Assembly (NCBI GenBank): GCA_029207755.1
Contig: JARCOQ010000002.1
Span: 92,913,087-92,977,086 of the forward strand
Source of the DNA: Chamaea fasciata
Taxonomy: Eukaryota > Chordata > Aves > Passeriformes > Sylviidae
Direction: 5' to 3'
DNA length: 64,000 bases
Shown: positions 23,447 through 35,549 of the stretch, piece by piece
How positions within the stretch are numbered: the first letter of the stretch is position 1
How the letters are laid out: every line of letters begins with the position of its first letter
Translations under genes and position numbers: made by a program
The notes under the pieces: generated by a model
The model's database searches: none
The model's input: only the letters and a program-made list of their open reading frames with translations
What the model was told of the DNA's origin: nothing

Positions 23447-26034
23447 GATACAAACTTCACAATGTGACCCCAGGACAACTGTTAACCAGAAGTTAGGAAT
23501 AGTAGTGAAATCTGGAATTCATCTGCCAGGGCTTTGACTTCAGTGTTCCCAAATAGGAAAAATCATATATATGTCTGTAATTCACTGAAGTTGTAGCCTT
23601 TGAGCATAAGTCAGAAGTTTGAGAATAGTTTTCACATGTATGTGAAAATCAGCACTAAATAAAAGGAAAAGGAAAAATTAAAACATTTCTGAAAGAATAC
23701 CTATGGGGCAAATATTGAAAGTGAAGATGGAGAAATTGCAGAAAATGCATTCTTTTAATATAAATTAGGTAGAAGAATAAAATCACACTTTGATGAAATC
23801 TAATCATTAAGACAAAGTTATGGTAGGAGGCAATTTAGCACAAAAAGACACACTGGGAAACTCATATACTTTTCCACAAATAGATAATAAGCACAATTGA
23901 TTTATTTGATGTCTCTGATGGTAAAAGTACACATATCAATTTAATAATGAAGTGGCAGCTTGGTGCAAACCCATTTTGGAATGCCGTAAAAAGGTTCAAA
24001 GAATTTGACATTTAGTTATTTGCTCTGGAATTTCAAATTTTTAAAAAAATCAAACCATCACAACAACAGCAACAACAAACAACAGCTTTCTGTCATAAAA
24101 CTGAGTTTATTAGACTAAATGAGTTATTTTGGAAACTAATGGCAAATATTTATAAAGTAATACGAGCTGTGGTTTTAATGAAGTTATTTTGTCCACAAGC
24201 CTCGCAGTGAATACAACTTAACTACCTGATGAGTTCCACAAAAGTAAATTGCAACTGACACTGACAAAATGGATAAATCTCATGATACTTTCAGTGTTTA
24301 TGGTGGTGCATAGTTTAGTGCTAATCTCACCCAAATCACAGGCTGACTGCTGGAGTAGAAGCTCATGAAATCTCCTGGAGTGCCAACAGTGCTCACACTA
24401 GCTACTTGAAAGATACCTCATGTGACAATATTTCTCTATTTCTGTACTTAAGTCTGATCCACACACAAACTGCTCAAAAATTATGTTAGTTTATCTTGCT
24501 TTCTCTCAGATCTCACTAATGCACAGCAGAATAATCATTATTCAGAGAATTCTGTTAGCAAAATGTTAAAATCTTAAGAAGTTACACATGTGCAACACAT
24601 CAGTGGTTGTCAGCTTTAGTGTACTCATAGAGATTCATATAACCACAACAAGGCTGATCTCAAAAGTATGGCTACAACTGCAGAATTTAGAGCAATGTTT
24701 CACCTGTGTTTTTATGATATGTGAGTACTACTCCAATTTTTTTTTTTTTTTTAAACCTGATTTCGCTATCATGGAAACACACTCGTATTTGCAGAAATTC
24801 CATTCTAATATTTTGGAATTATGTGGATTATGCATACATATTATATGAAGGATGCTGCAAGTATATAAGATCAGATGAATGGAGTTTGCTACAAACTTTT
24901 CTGATTTTTATCTCCCTAAACTAGATGTTCACTATTTGAACATTCGGAGAAAAAATAATGTCTTTATGTTCCAATGTTTTGGATTCTTTCTTTCCAAAGT
25001 TCATGTCCGTATGTGTTTAGGAAAGAAGTCACCTTTTATATGATTTACCTCAATTTCTCTGCAGACAAAATAAAATTTTAAAAAAGGTGCATTTTGAAAT
25101 ACATAAAACACATTTTGAAGAAAATCCTTAGAATACACACTTATTTTGTAATTTCGACATAGTATTTTCAATAATTCAGTCTAAACAAATTTCTGAACAT
25201 CAGAGTTTTAAAACAAGCTTTAAGGGTGTTTCTGAAAGTGTCTTAAGGAGAAATACTGGAAACTAAAAAGTATGTCATTGAGCTTTAAAGTGTGATGTCT
25301 CCAGACTGAGTTTTTGTTGTTGTGTTGTTGAAAACTTTTAGTTTTATTGAAATAACATTCTCAAGCAAAAAATTATTTAGAGAAAAATTGTCCCTAAAAG
25401 TTGAGTAATGTATATATATGCTTTGGGGCAACCAATACTTAACAATATATTTGATTTTAGGGAGAGGTGTGAAAATTGCTGTGTGAAGATTGAGTGATGT
25501 GCATTTTAAAGATTAATGTAAAAGGGGCATTCAAACAAAAATGCTCCCTCATAGATGAACAACAAAATAAAACTGCCTCTCAGGTACACTGTTTTGCTAC
25601 TCCCTCAGGCCTAATATTTCTGGTGTAAAATACATACAGGCACACTGTACTGTAATGCTGCAGCTGAGACCTGTCAAGAAGCTCTGAGATGATTGTACCT
25701 AGAATATCCTGCTTTATTCTCCTATTACATGTCTAGTAAACTCTCACTGATTTCTTTTGAAATCCACACTCTTTCAAATGCATTCACCATAAAAATGGAG
25801 TTTCCTTATATAATTCTTGGCCTAGCCTCTAATGTACTGAAAACAAAATACTTCATCTTTTCTTGGCAGAATTAGTGATTATCTAGGCAGAGACCCAATA
25901 CTGCTCTTTGCTAGGGTTGGTTTTTCCTGTTTCCATTTTTAAACAATGTAAATTCAGTAGCTAGAATTATTTGGATTACTTACAGATGAACACAGAAATA
26001 AGTTTCCTAACAACAGTAATAACAACAACAATCC
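23447..26034. other. Unique AT-rich DNA, no gene seen
   Basis: No exon, RNA gene or transposon recognised. A CAA-rich simple repeat lies at 24058-24084, and a short GTT-rich block near 25313-25331. Confidence 0.55.
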
Positions 26035-26073
26035 TATGTTAGAAAACTTAGAGTAGCATAGTTTTCTAACATA
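26035..26073. repeat. Perfect 14-bp inverted repeat (hairpin)
   Basis: TATGTTAGAAAACT (26035-26048) and AGTTTTCTAACATA (26060-26073) are exact reverse complements, separated by 11 bases. It may be a chance palindrome, a remnant of a small inverted-repeat element, or a transcribed hairpin. No T-run terminator or promoter was seen. Confidence 0.8.
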
Positions 26074-26107
26074 TTAATTATGGTAGAACAAACTGTATAG
26101 ACTAAGA

Positions 26108-26312
26108 GAAGATTTTTTACAATGAGGGTGGGGAAACACTGACATGGATTGCTTGGAGAGGTGGATGTCCCATTCCTGGAAGCATTCAAGGTCAGGTGGC
26201 ATTGGTGCTCTGAGCAATCTGATCTAGTTGAAGATGCCCCTGCTCATTGTAGGGGGCTTGGATTACAAGACCTTTAATGTTCCCTACCAATCCAAACTAT
26301 TCAATGATTCTA
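26108..26312 (+). mobile_element. CR1 LINE 3'-end fragment
   Basis: It has the usual order of the CR1 tail: GAGGGTGGGGAAACACTG, GGCTTGGAGAGGTGGATGTC-like sequence, CTGGAAGCATTCAAGGTCAG, GCTCTGAGCAATCTGATCTAG, then GATTACAAGACCTTTAATG and an ending at TTCAATGATTCT. The first part corresponds to the last ORF2 codons and the rest to the 3' UTR. It is 5'-truncated, as most CR1 copies are. Confidence 0.85.
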
Positions 26313-26645
26313 AGTCTGGAAACCAGCTAACTGCCAAATCAACAGAAGTACACTAGTTCACTCAAAACCTGAGTATTAAAGGTTATCTATTTCATGTATT
26401 GCCCATTAAAAGAAGAAAAATTTCAGATATTTAGAGCAATATGTAAAGAAACGCTCTTTTTAACCAAATAAAATTATTATTTTATTATTATCACCCTGTT
26501 GTGCCAGCTTGATTTTGACTAACACATCCAGTAACATTACAGAAGTTAGGATTATCTTTGAATTATATTTGGTGAATAATTACAAATAACTAATAATGAA
26601 TGAGAATGAAAGAAACCATTTGCACACGTTTCATCAACAGAAAGA

Positions 26646-26735
26646 ACTAAATACATTTATATTTTTTAATGTATCCTATACCTTCTAGTTACTAAATACA
26701 TTTATATTTTTTAATGTATCCTATACCTTTGAGTT
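26646..26735 (+). repeat. 45-bp tandem duplication
   Basis: Units 26646-26690 and 26691-26735 abut exactly and match at 43 of 45 positions. The two differences lie together near the end of the unit (CTAGTT against TGAGTT). The unit begins ACTAAATACATTTATATT. The near identity suggests a fairly recent duplication. Confidence 0.95.
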
Positions 26736-28699
26736 ACCATCAGATGTGTGGAGAGGTGAATAGAAATGTTTACATATGGCATGGAAGTGAAAATATATAA
26801 ACTGTTAATTTCAGTTCTCTCTGTCATAAAATCAAGCTATTGACAGCAGTCATAAATGCAGTATTTAATATCTTAAACCAGGCAGAAACAGAATTCATAA
26901 GGTAGCATAAATAAATAAATAAATAAAATATTCATTAAGAAAAAGAAAACAAACTTAAAAATACAACAAAGACATTGGTCAAATCTAAAAAATCAAGTCT
27001 GACTCATGGTGCTGAACACTGAAAATGTATCTGATGACAACATGGGAATCAGAAAATTCAGTGAGCTTTCAAATTGTGTATGAATCTGAAAATGACAAAC
27101 AAATCACTGCTTCAGTTTTTGCCCCAAGGCTGTTAATCTCTTCACACACATCTGAAAGATTCTGTTGATGAATGTATTCAACAGAAGTAGATAAATTCAG
27201 TAGATAAATTTCAAATATTGTCTTTTTCCTGAAAATTGAAGTTATAGTCTTTATTATTGAAATTATTTTTTTCTGCAAAAAGGACAACAAGATATCTGTG
27301 TCACAAAATGCTAGCAGTGGGAGACATTCACATATCAAATATGCATGTCTCATTTCAGAAAGTTGTAGTATTTATGCCTTATGTCTTTTTTGGAGGACAC
27401 TGCCATGATTCTATTCCTCAAGCTGAGTTTTTGGTTTTGCTTAAAATAGCTGCCAAATGAAAAAGTCTGTCTTTCCTGTCCATTTTTACCTTCTTCGTTT
27501 TCTCCTCTCTCAATCAAAAGAGTAAGGAGCAGAAGGATGGAGTCTGTCAATATAACCCAATTTAATACACATCCCTTGGTCATACCAGGTTCAATACCTG
27601 CAGAATTTCCACATGGCCACAGAAAACTAAACTAATCTGGATAGGGTTCACAGGAAGCTGTATTTTCCACTGAGTAAAAGCCTTGGTGGCTTTTACTGAC
27701 ATTTTCCACCTCAGACTGAAACTTTTAAGGAAACATACGAACACCTGAAAAACAAAGTGATTCTGAGACTTCCAGCTGTGAGTTGCATAAGGGCTTTTTA
27801 CAATGATCCATTTTCTAGTTGCCAGTTTCAAATGATCTGGTTATTACATTTTTTTTTTCAAAATAAAGATCAAGTTCTTTTAAGATTTAGAAAATGTTGT
27901 GGTAATGGGGAGACCACCCTGATGGGTCTGCTGCACTGCGCTTTCTGCATTGAAATTTTAATCCATTTTCATCCACACTGGAAATTTCTGTGTTGAGTCT
28001 TCACTGAATAACTACTCAGCCTGCATGAGAAGTCTGTGAGCCTTCATGGGGGTACATGGGAAGAGGTAAGCTGAGCTGCAAAGACTGGGACTGTTTGGGG
28101 AAAAAATTTAGAACAAAGGGACAGGAGGGTAAAAGAGTTCCAAGACGATTTTGATTGAGGAGAATGAACCTGGAAATAGGAGTCAAAAATGAAAAGGTGT
28201 AGAGAATATGGTAAACAGAAAGGGAATTAAAGTTTAAAAAAAAAACAGATGTTTTTCTATTTGATCACCAGTTATGATTACAAATTCAAATTAATAATCC
28301 TAAACTAAGCATAAGTAATTTTAAATGTAAAACTACTGGGACACTGTTTCATTCTGCAATTTAATTTGGAATGCTTATAATAAACAATTACTTTATTCTA
28401 ATCTTGTAAAAGAAGCGAAAGTTAAAAACGGGGACGAAAATAACACTCTTCTTATTTTCCTACCTGACATGAACACAAAATAAATTTTAAGAACAGGAGA
28501 AAGCACTGTCCAATGTCTGTAAGTTTTCTGCAGTATGATTTTATTCTTTACTGACTCACTGAATGTAACCAATATCAGAATACTGAAAACTAGTGTAAGA
28601 TTTCTATTAATTGTACTGAAGACAAACTTTACCAGAAGATATATTTGTTACTTATGTCAAGAGCAAGTCTTCCAGATGAATATAAGCAAAGTATTTGTT
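26736..28699. other. Unique AT-rich DNA, no gene seen
   Basis: No exon or transposon recognised. A TAAA microsatellite lies at 26908-26930. Open frames of 60-95 residues on both strands show no domains. Confidence 0.55.
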
Positions 28700-28785
28700 G
28701 ACTCATCCCACAGGGAGGTCTGTTACCTCCCTGGGGCCCAGGTACAGGATACTACTGAGAGATTCCTTGGCTGATTCAGCCCTCT

Positions 28786-29150
28786 GATTATTACCCACTG
28801 CTGACACTCTAGGCTGGCAGTGATGAGATTGAAAAGAGGAGCATCAGGGCAATTAAAAGGGACTTTAGGGCACTGGGTCAAGTGGTTGATAGGGCAGGAG
28901 CACAGGTAGTGTTCTGCTCAGTCCCTTTGTTGGTGGAAAAAAAATGATGAAAGGAATAGGAGAGCCCACACTATCAACAAGTGGCTAGAGGGTTGGTGTC
29001 ATCAGCAAAATTTTGGGTTCATTTATCATGGGGCAAAATTTATGGCACTTGGCCTGCTAGAACTGGATGGATTCCATCTCTCTGTGAAGGGCAGAAGGAT
29101 TTAAGCTCATAGACTGCTGGAACTCATTGAGAGGGCTTTAAACTATGTTT
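28786..29150 (+). pseudogene. CR1 ORF1 C-terminal (esterase-like) remnant
   Basis: Translated in the frame beginning at 28822, the sequence reads DEIEKRSIRAIKRDFRALGQ and continues with VVFCSVP. Later, in a shifted frame, it has GWIPSLCEGQKDL. In CR1 elements this order belongs to the SGNH-hydrolase-like end of ORF1, a protein thought to bind RNA or lipid during retrotransposition. The sequence is interrupted by TGA stops around 28945-28950 and after QKDL. Assignment is by position next to ORF2 and remembered family resemblance. Confidence 0.55.
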
Positions 29151-29850
29151 GAAGGGGGAAGGGGATGCAGCTGGGCTGTCTGGGAGCAGGCCCAGGGGTG
29201 GTAAGCCTGAGTTAGGGGTGAAATCAGTAGCCCAGTTAAGGTATACTAATGCATGCAATATGGGTAACAAGCAAGAGGAGCTGGAGGTCATGGTGCAGCT
29301 GCATAGCTATGATGTAGTTGCCATCACAGAAACATGGTGGGATGACTTACATAGCTGTAGCATTGCACTGGATGGCTACAAGCTCTTCAGAAGAGACAGG
29401 AAAGGGAGAAGAGGTGGAGGGGTGGCCCTTTATATTATGGAGGCTTTGGATGCCATAGATATTGAAACGAATGACGAGACTGAATGCCCATGGGTAAAAA
29501 TTAAGGGGAAGGCCAATAAGGCTGATATCCTACTGGGGGTCTGTTATTGTCACCCAACCAGGAAGAAGAGGTGGACAACTTATTCCATAAGCAGTTGGAA
29601 AGTGTTTCGGGATCCCCAGCCCTTGTTCTTGTAGGTGATTTTAACCTACCAGATATCTGCTGGGAACTTAATGCAGCAGAAAAAAGGCACTCCAGGAGGA
29701 TCTTATAGTGTGTGAAGGGCAACTTTTTGTTGCAGGTGGTGGGTGAGCCAACCAGTGGAGGGATTATGTTAGATCTGCTCCTTGCAAATAGAGATGGGCT
29801 GGTGGGAGATGTGGTGGTTGGAGGCTGATTGGGGCAGAGTGATCATGAAA
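29151..29850 (+). pseudogene. CR1 ORF2 endonuclease domain, broken
   Basis: The apurinic-type endonuclease nicks target DNA to prime insertion. In order I see YTNACNMGNKQEELEVM, then VAITETWWDD (with the catalytic Glu of the ITETW motif), GYKLFRRDRKGRRGGGVALY, GDFNLPDICWEL at 29634 onward, and SDHEIIEF near 29840. The first frame continues to 29634, but the conserved reading changes frame at about 29550-29570, just before the GDFN motif. A further stop lies near 29705. The active-site residues visible in ITE, GDFN and SDH are still present, so the loss of function comes from frame breaks rather than catalytic substitutions. Confidence 0.85.
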
Positions 29851-30365
29851 TTATAGAGTTCTCGATATTTGGTGAAATTGGGAGGAACATCAATAAGACT
29901 TTTACATTGAACTTGCAGAGGGCAGACTTTGGCCTACTTAGGGGACTTATTAAGAGGGTTCCTTGGGAACTTTAAAACAAAGGAATCCAGGAAAGGTGGG
30001 CATGCTTCAAAACAGAGATCTTGAGGGCACAGGAACAGACTGTCCCTGTGTGCCAGAAAATGAGTTGACAAGGCAGACGTCCAGCCTGGATGGGTAATAA
30101 GGTTTTGAAGGAACTTAGGAATAAAAAGAGGATGTATCATCTTTAGAAAGAGGGTCAAGTGTCTCAGGAAGTATTTAAGAGGGTTGCTAGGGCATGTAGG
30201 AATAAAATTAGGGAGGCCAAAGCTCAGTTCAAACTTAATTTGGCAACTTTCATAAAGCATAATAAAAAATGTTTTTAAAAATACATTAATGGCAAAAGGA
30301 ATGGTAAAACCAAACTTTGTTCTCTACTGAATGCAGGAGGGATCTTAGTAACTGCAGATGAGAAG
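29851..30365 (+). pseudogene. CR1 ORF2 linker between endonuclease and RT
   Basis: The remnant reads LQRADFGLLRGLIKRVPWEL, RACRNKIREAKAQFKLNLA and KYINGKRNGKTKL, the usual linker upstream of the CR1 RT. Stops after WEL, within the QGRR segment and after HNKKCF interrupt it. No enzymatic motif is expected here. Confidence 0.75.
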
Positions 30366-31285
30366 GTGGAAGAGTTTAACATCCTCTTTTCCTCAGTCTT
30401 TAGTGGGAAGGCAGGTTGTCCTCAGGACATCTGTCCTGCTGGGTTGGCAGATGGTGTCAGGGAGCAGAACAGTCCCCCTGTTATCCAGGAGGAGGCAGTC
30501 AGAGAACTGCTGAGTTGCTTGGATGTTCATAAATCTATGGGACCAGGCTGGATCCATCCCAGGGTAATGAAGGAGCTGGCAGAGGAGCTTGCCAAGCCAC
30601 TCTCCATCATTCACCAACAGTCCTGGCTCACTGGTGAGGTTCCAGATCACTGGAAGCTGGCCAGTGTGACACCCATTCACAAAAAGGGTAGAAAGGAGGA
30701 TCCTGGTAACTACAGGCCAATTAGTTTGACCTCAGTACCTGGTAAGGTAAAGGAACAGTTTATATTGAGTGTCATTAAGCAGGACTTCCAGGATGGCCAG
30801 GGTATCAGACCCAGCCAGCATGGGGGTTAGGAGGGGTAGGTCGTGTTTGACCAACCTGGTCTCCTTTTATGACCATGGGACCCTCCGGGTGGATGCAGGA
30901 AAGGCTGTGGATATTGTCTATTTAGACTCCAGCAAGGCCTTTGTCTCCCACAGCACACTCCTGGAAAAGCTGCAGCCCATGGCTTGGACAGGAGCACTCT
31001 TCTGGGTTAAGAACTGGCTGGGTGGCCAGGCCCAGAGAGTGGTGGTGAGTGGTGCTGCATCCAGCTGGGGGTCAGTCACCAGTGGTGTCTCTCAGGGGTC
31101 TGTGCTGGGGCCAGTTCTGCTCAATATTTTTATTGACCATATGGATGAGGGGATTGAGTCTTTCATTAGTAAATTTGCTGATGACACTAAGCTGGGAGCG
31201 TGGGTTGTTCTGTTGGAAGGTAGGAGCGCTCTGCAGAGAGACCTGAAACGCTGGATGAATGGGCAGAGTCCAGTAAGATGACATT
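30366..31285 (+). pseudogene. CR1 ORF2 reverse transcriptase, frameshifted
   Basis: The RT copies CR1 RNA at the nicked target. The first open part (30366-30830) has HKSMGPGWIHPRVMKEL and TPIHKKGRKEDPGNYRPISL, the N-terminal RT blocks. A frameshift near 30800 moves to the frame of 30769-31281. That part has VYLDSSKAF with the first catalytic Asp at 30925-30927; the Asp usual after SKAF is replaced by Val at 30943-30945. It also has [16 protein letters not shown] and FADDTKLG at 31174-31197, the double-Asp active site. The catalytic DD pair is intact. The element is dead because of the frame breaks. Confidence 0.9.
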
Positions 31286-31965
31286 TAATAAGTCCAAGTG
31301 CTGAGTCCTGCATTTTGGCCACAATAACCCCTTGCAACGGCTGGGGATGGTTTGGCTGGACAGTGCCCAGGCAGAAAGGGACCTGGGGGTACGGGTGACA
31401 GCAGCTGAACATGATCCAGCAGTGTGCCCTGGTGGCCAAGAAGGCCAATGGCATCCTGGCCTGGATCAGGAATGGTGTGGTCAGCAGGGGCAGGGAGGTC
31501 ATTTTTTCCCTGTACTCGGCCCTGGTGAGGCCACACCTTGAGTGATGTGTCCAGTTCTGGGCTCTCAGTTTAGGAAGGATGTTGAGACACTGAGTGTGTC
31601 CAGAGGAGACCATGAGGCTGGTGAGGGGCTTAGAACAAAAACTCTGTGAGGAACTACTGAGGGAGCTGGGGTTGTTTAGCCTGGAGAAAAGGAGACTCAG
31701 ATGTGACCTCATCACTCTCTACAACTCCCTGAAAGGCGGCTGTAGCCAGATGGGGGTTGGTCTCTTTCTCCAGGCAGCAACTGACAGAACAAGAGGACAC
31801 AGTCTCCAGCTGTGCCAAGGGAAATACAGGTTGGATATTAGGAAAAAGTTTTTTACAGAAAGGGTGATAAAGTACTTGAATGGTCTTCCCAGGGAGGTGG
31901 TGGAGTCACCATCCCTGGATGTGTTTAAAAAAACACTGGATGTGGCACTTGGTGCCATGGTTTAG
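31286..31965 (+). pseudogene. CR1 ORF2 C-terminal domain
   Basis: Pieces of the RT thumb and C-terminal region remain. Near 31330-31540 (with frame changes) the conserved sequence about a working line and a tally of names is scattered over two frames. From 31594 to 31965 one frame carries [40 protein letters not shown] and [20 protein letters not shown], ending [10 protein letters not shown]. This is the standard end of CR1 ORF2, and the stop at 31963-31965 appears to be the original one. Confidence 0.85.
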
Positions 31966-32032
31966 TTGAGGTGTTAGGGCTGGATTGGACTCGATGATCT
32001 TGAAGGTCTCCTCCAACCTAGTGATTCTGTGA
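31966..32032 (+). repeat. CR1 3' UTR and terminal repeat
   Basis: It contains GGATTGGACTCGATGATCTT, GAAGGTCTCCTCCAACCTA and then GTGATTCTGTG. The short ATTCTGTG unit is the CR1 terminal repeat used in priming. Only one copy remains. Confidence 0.85.
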
Positions 32033-32104
32033 AAGTATTTCTAAAAAATGAAATTATACAGAATATGGTAACTTTATACTGCATTTTTGATAACATCCAT
32101 AATA

Positions 32105-32182
32105 AGCTTTCCTCCCTTCTTTCCTTCCTCCCTCTCTTCCTCCCTTCCTTCCTTCTTTTCCTTCCTTCTTTTCCTTCCTTCT
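32105..32182 (+). repeat. CCTT-type pyrimidine microsatellite
   Basis: This run of mixed CTTC/CCTT/TTTCC units is entirely pyrimidine over most of its length. It lies about 70 bases beyond the CR1 3' end. A short TA/CTA-rich region follows at 32183-32330. Confidence 0.85.
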
Positions 32183-32330
32183 CTTATATATGTATCTCTT
32201 ACATATATATCTACCTCTTTCTCTGCCTACCTATTTACCTTCTTATATTCAGGAAGGTAAATACAGTAATATTTAAGTATAATATAGGTAAATATATCTA
32301 TGTATTATATAGATACAATATATATTAGTT

Positions 32331-35300
32331 ATATTCAGTCTCTCCTTTTGCTCTACAGATAATGAAAGGGTTTATTCACCTCACTATGATACATGGAGAG
32401 CACAAGTCAAAGAAAGAAACAGCAAAAACAAGCTTGAAAAACAGACTAAATTAAACTGAAAAAGTAAAGGAATTTCTTTGAGTTTATTGATTTGTGAGCT
32501 ACTGATAAAGGCAAAGCTAAGACAAGATATACTGAATCTGAGCATGTTCTATGGAGAAGGATGGGAATATATACTTCAAAAGCATTTTCTGGGAAAGTCA
32601 TTTACCCTCACATAAGCTCAGTTTTCTTAAATGTAAACTGATGAAGCTGGTGGAAAAGAGTTTTAAAGGCCCTCTCTTGCTCAGGAACAAGGTACTTACA
32701 GATGAGTGGCAGTTGTTACCACGTGCTCATGCCAAAGGGATAAGGAAGTTACGCAGTCCCACAATCTACTGTGTGGGATCTTTCTTTGTCTTTGCAAGGT
32801 CATTCTTTATGTAGAAGATTCTCTCTATCTCAATCCAACACATTTGATTTAGTAACCTCATTGCCACTGCTGCTCTACAGAGGCTTGGATGGGATTTTTA
32901 TACTAAAGAGGAGCATATGGAAGAGTCTGTGTCAGAGATGAAGTCATTTTTTGATGGATAAATTAACTCTGTTGCTGCTTGCTGCTCTCTCAGCATGTTT
33001 TAAGATGCTTGTATTAATAAGATCAAAGATAATGGGAGAAAATGTGTCAAACATCTTGTGAAAGAAAAGAGAAAATAGAAAGATCTGAAGAAGTTTTTTT
33101 TTTATCACCCAAACACAGATCCATACAGAGACAGGAGGAAACACTGAAGCATTCATAAAAGCATCTCTTTTGTCCTACAATCCAAACATCTGGAACAGCT
33201 GCCTTTGGCAATTCTCGATACTGACATAATTTCTTTGTTAAAAGTTACTCAAGGTTCTCAAGTTTGTCTTGCAATACTTGAAATCATTAGACACTGTAGA
33301 TTTTAGAAGCTTTTGAAGTATGACTATATGACCAGGCAAGAAGTTATAAGTTACTTGATTAATAGATTTTGATTGCTTCTAATTTTTTATTTTAATTATT
33401 GTAACATTCATTTTATGTTTAATCATCACTATTCCAAACTCTGTCAGAACTGAAGTTTGACTCTTGCTAAGATCTTGTCCTAAAGGAATGATTTCACTAG
33501 GAATGCTGGGGCTTAAAACAGGAGTTCAGGTATTTTAGTTACAGTTTTTCTTCTGATCAATGTACAAATGGCTCTAAGCATTTTCGCACACATATTCCAC
33601 TTAAAACTTGACAGAATCCAGAAAATTAGTTGCTACAGTGTGGTAGAACTTGAGGCCTGAGTCTTTACCTATGTTTTGTGGGATTCTTTTTCTGGGAGAT
33701 GGAAAATTGAGTTTGGAATGGATTAAGCAAAACCAGGAAATTATGAGAACAGAGCCTTGCAGACTTATTTAGCACATCCATTTTCTGCTGCAACAGTTGC
33801 ATGTGATAAGGATATCAGCCTTATTTAATAATTCAAACATAACAGATGAAAGTGTCCACTCTCAGTAGGTTTTTTCAGCCTGCACCAGATCAGAAGAGTT
33901 GCCTGCAATAAGAGAAGCTCAGGATTTTTCAGCATTCAACAGCTTCTCCCAACCAGCCCTGAGCAGAAATGAAGCCCTTCATCTTGCCCTAAGCACATCT
34001 CGACTTTAATTCATGGAGTCTAAATTCTTAAATAATTTTCAGGTACAATTCCAAGACCAAACAGTTAAAACTTAAGACATGAAACTGCATAACTCTTAGG
34101 GCCTAAAGCTGTTTTTCTTTTGTGTTAGTCCTTCTCTGCTGCAAGATAGGAAGACTGGGTTTTCTGCATTAGATTAAACTTGGAGAAAATGTCTACTGTA
34201 CTGAAAAGGCACAGTGGGAAGTGAGAGCATCTGCAATGATGTGATACTGTACACATTGTGGATGAGAGATGTAGCTTCTCCTGATTATAAACATCAGTTC
34301 CTCAGCGGGAAATCCCACTGACAACATTAGTTGTTTTTACTTAGGAACAAGTACATCCTCCAAGTTCTGTCTAGTGTGAAAAGATTTATTTAAGAGAAGG
34401 TGAGAAGCTAGATTTATTATTGTTTTTATATGGGTCTTGCCCATATCACAGATCTGTGTTCAAAAATGTAACAGGAATTCTGGAGCACCAACATGAATTT
34501 TTTATTAAAAAGTAGATCAAGATAACACAGATGCTTGTGTCAGAAGTAGTTTGTGCCTCATTTAAATAACACTTTCATTTTTATACACCAAAGACACTTA
34601 TTCAGATTTGATCATATTGAAAATGCTGGGGTTTTTTAAGTGACATTAACAGAAAGACCATGCATGATTCAACTTCAAAATAAAGGCAAAGAAAAAGTAG
34701 AAGTAAACAAGCAGCAGCTAAATCAAATAAAAAATAAACCAGCATTGTAGCTGATGAACTAAGTAGTTATAGCACATGACCAAACTGGAAAACACTGATG
34801 AAATAACTATATCATAATTCTGTCATTTGCTAGATATAAACCCAGAGTAGATTATACTTTGTAATTACATTCTGATGAGGATTAGATTCCTTCAGTGTAA
34901 ACACATTACTTCATTTTCACTTTAAATCAGTGTCTTTTTGTTCTCCTTTCTATTTATCCCTTTGGAGTTCTGAAGCATCAAATCATCTATCTGAGCAGTT
35001 TCCAACATGAATCCCAGAGCTGGGGAATGATTTATACCAGAACCTCATGTATCAGCAGTGCTGTACTTTTTCTCCAGAATTTTGTCATATCCTGTTTTGC
35101 ATATCTTGAGTATAAATGTATTTTCCACAGGGGCAGGATACAGTTTGTTTTTGATCCCCATCTGAAAGACACTCAAAAGCCAAATGAAGAAAAACAGACT
35201 CAAACTTCTTTCTCCGCTGAGTTTGATAAATTATTCTACTATGCAGAAATCATAAGGAAAATAGGATGATTCTGAACTGGAGCACTACCACCTCACTCTA

Positions 35301-35352
35301 TGTGGAAAATATAGATCTGAGCTTATATAGAGTGCTTCTATTTCTGCTTAAT
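32331..35352. other. Unique AT-rich DNA, no gene seen
   Basis: No exon, RNA gene or transposon recognised. Open frames are 60-90 residues and show no domain. Confidence 0.55.
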
Positions 35353-35434
35353 TTTTTGTTTGTTTGCTTTTTGTTTTTGTTTCTTTTTTTTTGTTTGTTT
35401 GTTTTGGTTTGGTTTTTTTTGTTTTAGTTTTTGA
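35353..35434 (+). repeat. TTTG/poly-T low-complexity block
   Basis: TTTG units and T-runs alternate, with two GGTTT units near the end. It is a simple repeat that gives a false Lys/Gln-rich minus-strand open frame. Confidence 0.85.
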
Positions 35435-35549
35435 AAATGCCTATGTGCATATGATAGATGGAATTTCTTCTTACTACTTTGGAAGGAATTGCTCATAACA
35501 TGTCTGTCCCTCATGGAAAAAAGAAATTCAGTATCTCCCCTCACCTATA

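Larger units (their letters stand above)
28700..32032 (+). mobile_element. Long, inactive CR1 LINE
   Basis: This non-LTR retrotransposon of about 3.3 kb includes the end of ORF1, most of ORF2 (endonuclease and RT) and the complete 3' end. The 3' end finishes CTCCAACCTAGTGATTCTGTG, the hallmark of avian CR1 with its short terminal repeat. The 5' edge is approximate: CR1-like sequence is clear from about 28800 and probable from 28700. The 5' UTR and most of ORF1 are missing. Several frameshifts and stops show it is no longer able to move. The flanks show no target-site duplication, as is normal for CR1. Confidence 0.93.

Noticed and set aside
31092..31715. 207-residue minus-strand open frame
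   Set aside because: It is antisense to the CR1 RT and C-terminal domain, whose sense-strand motifs are clear.
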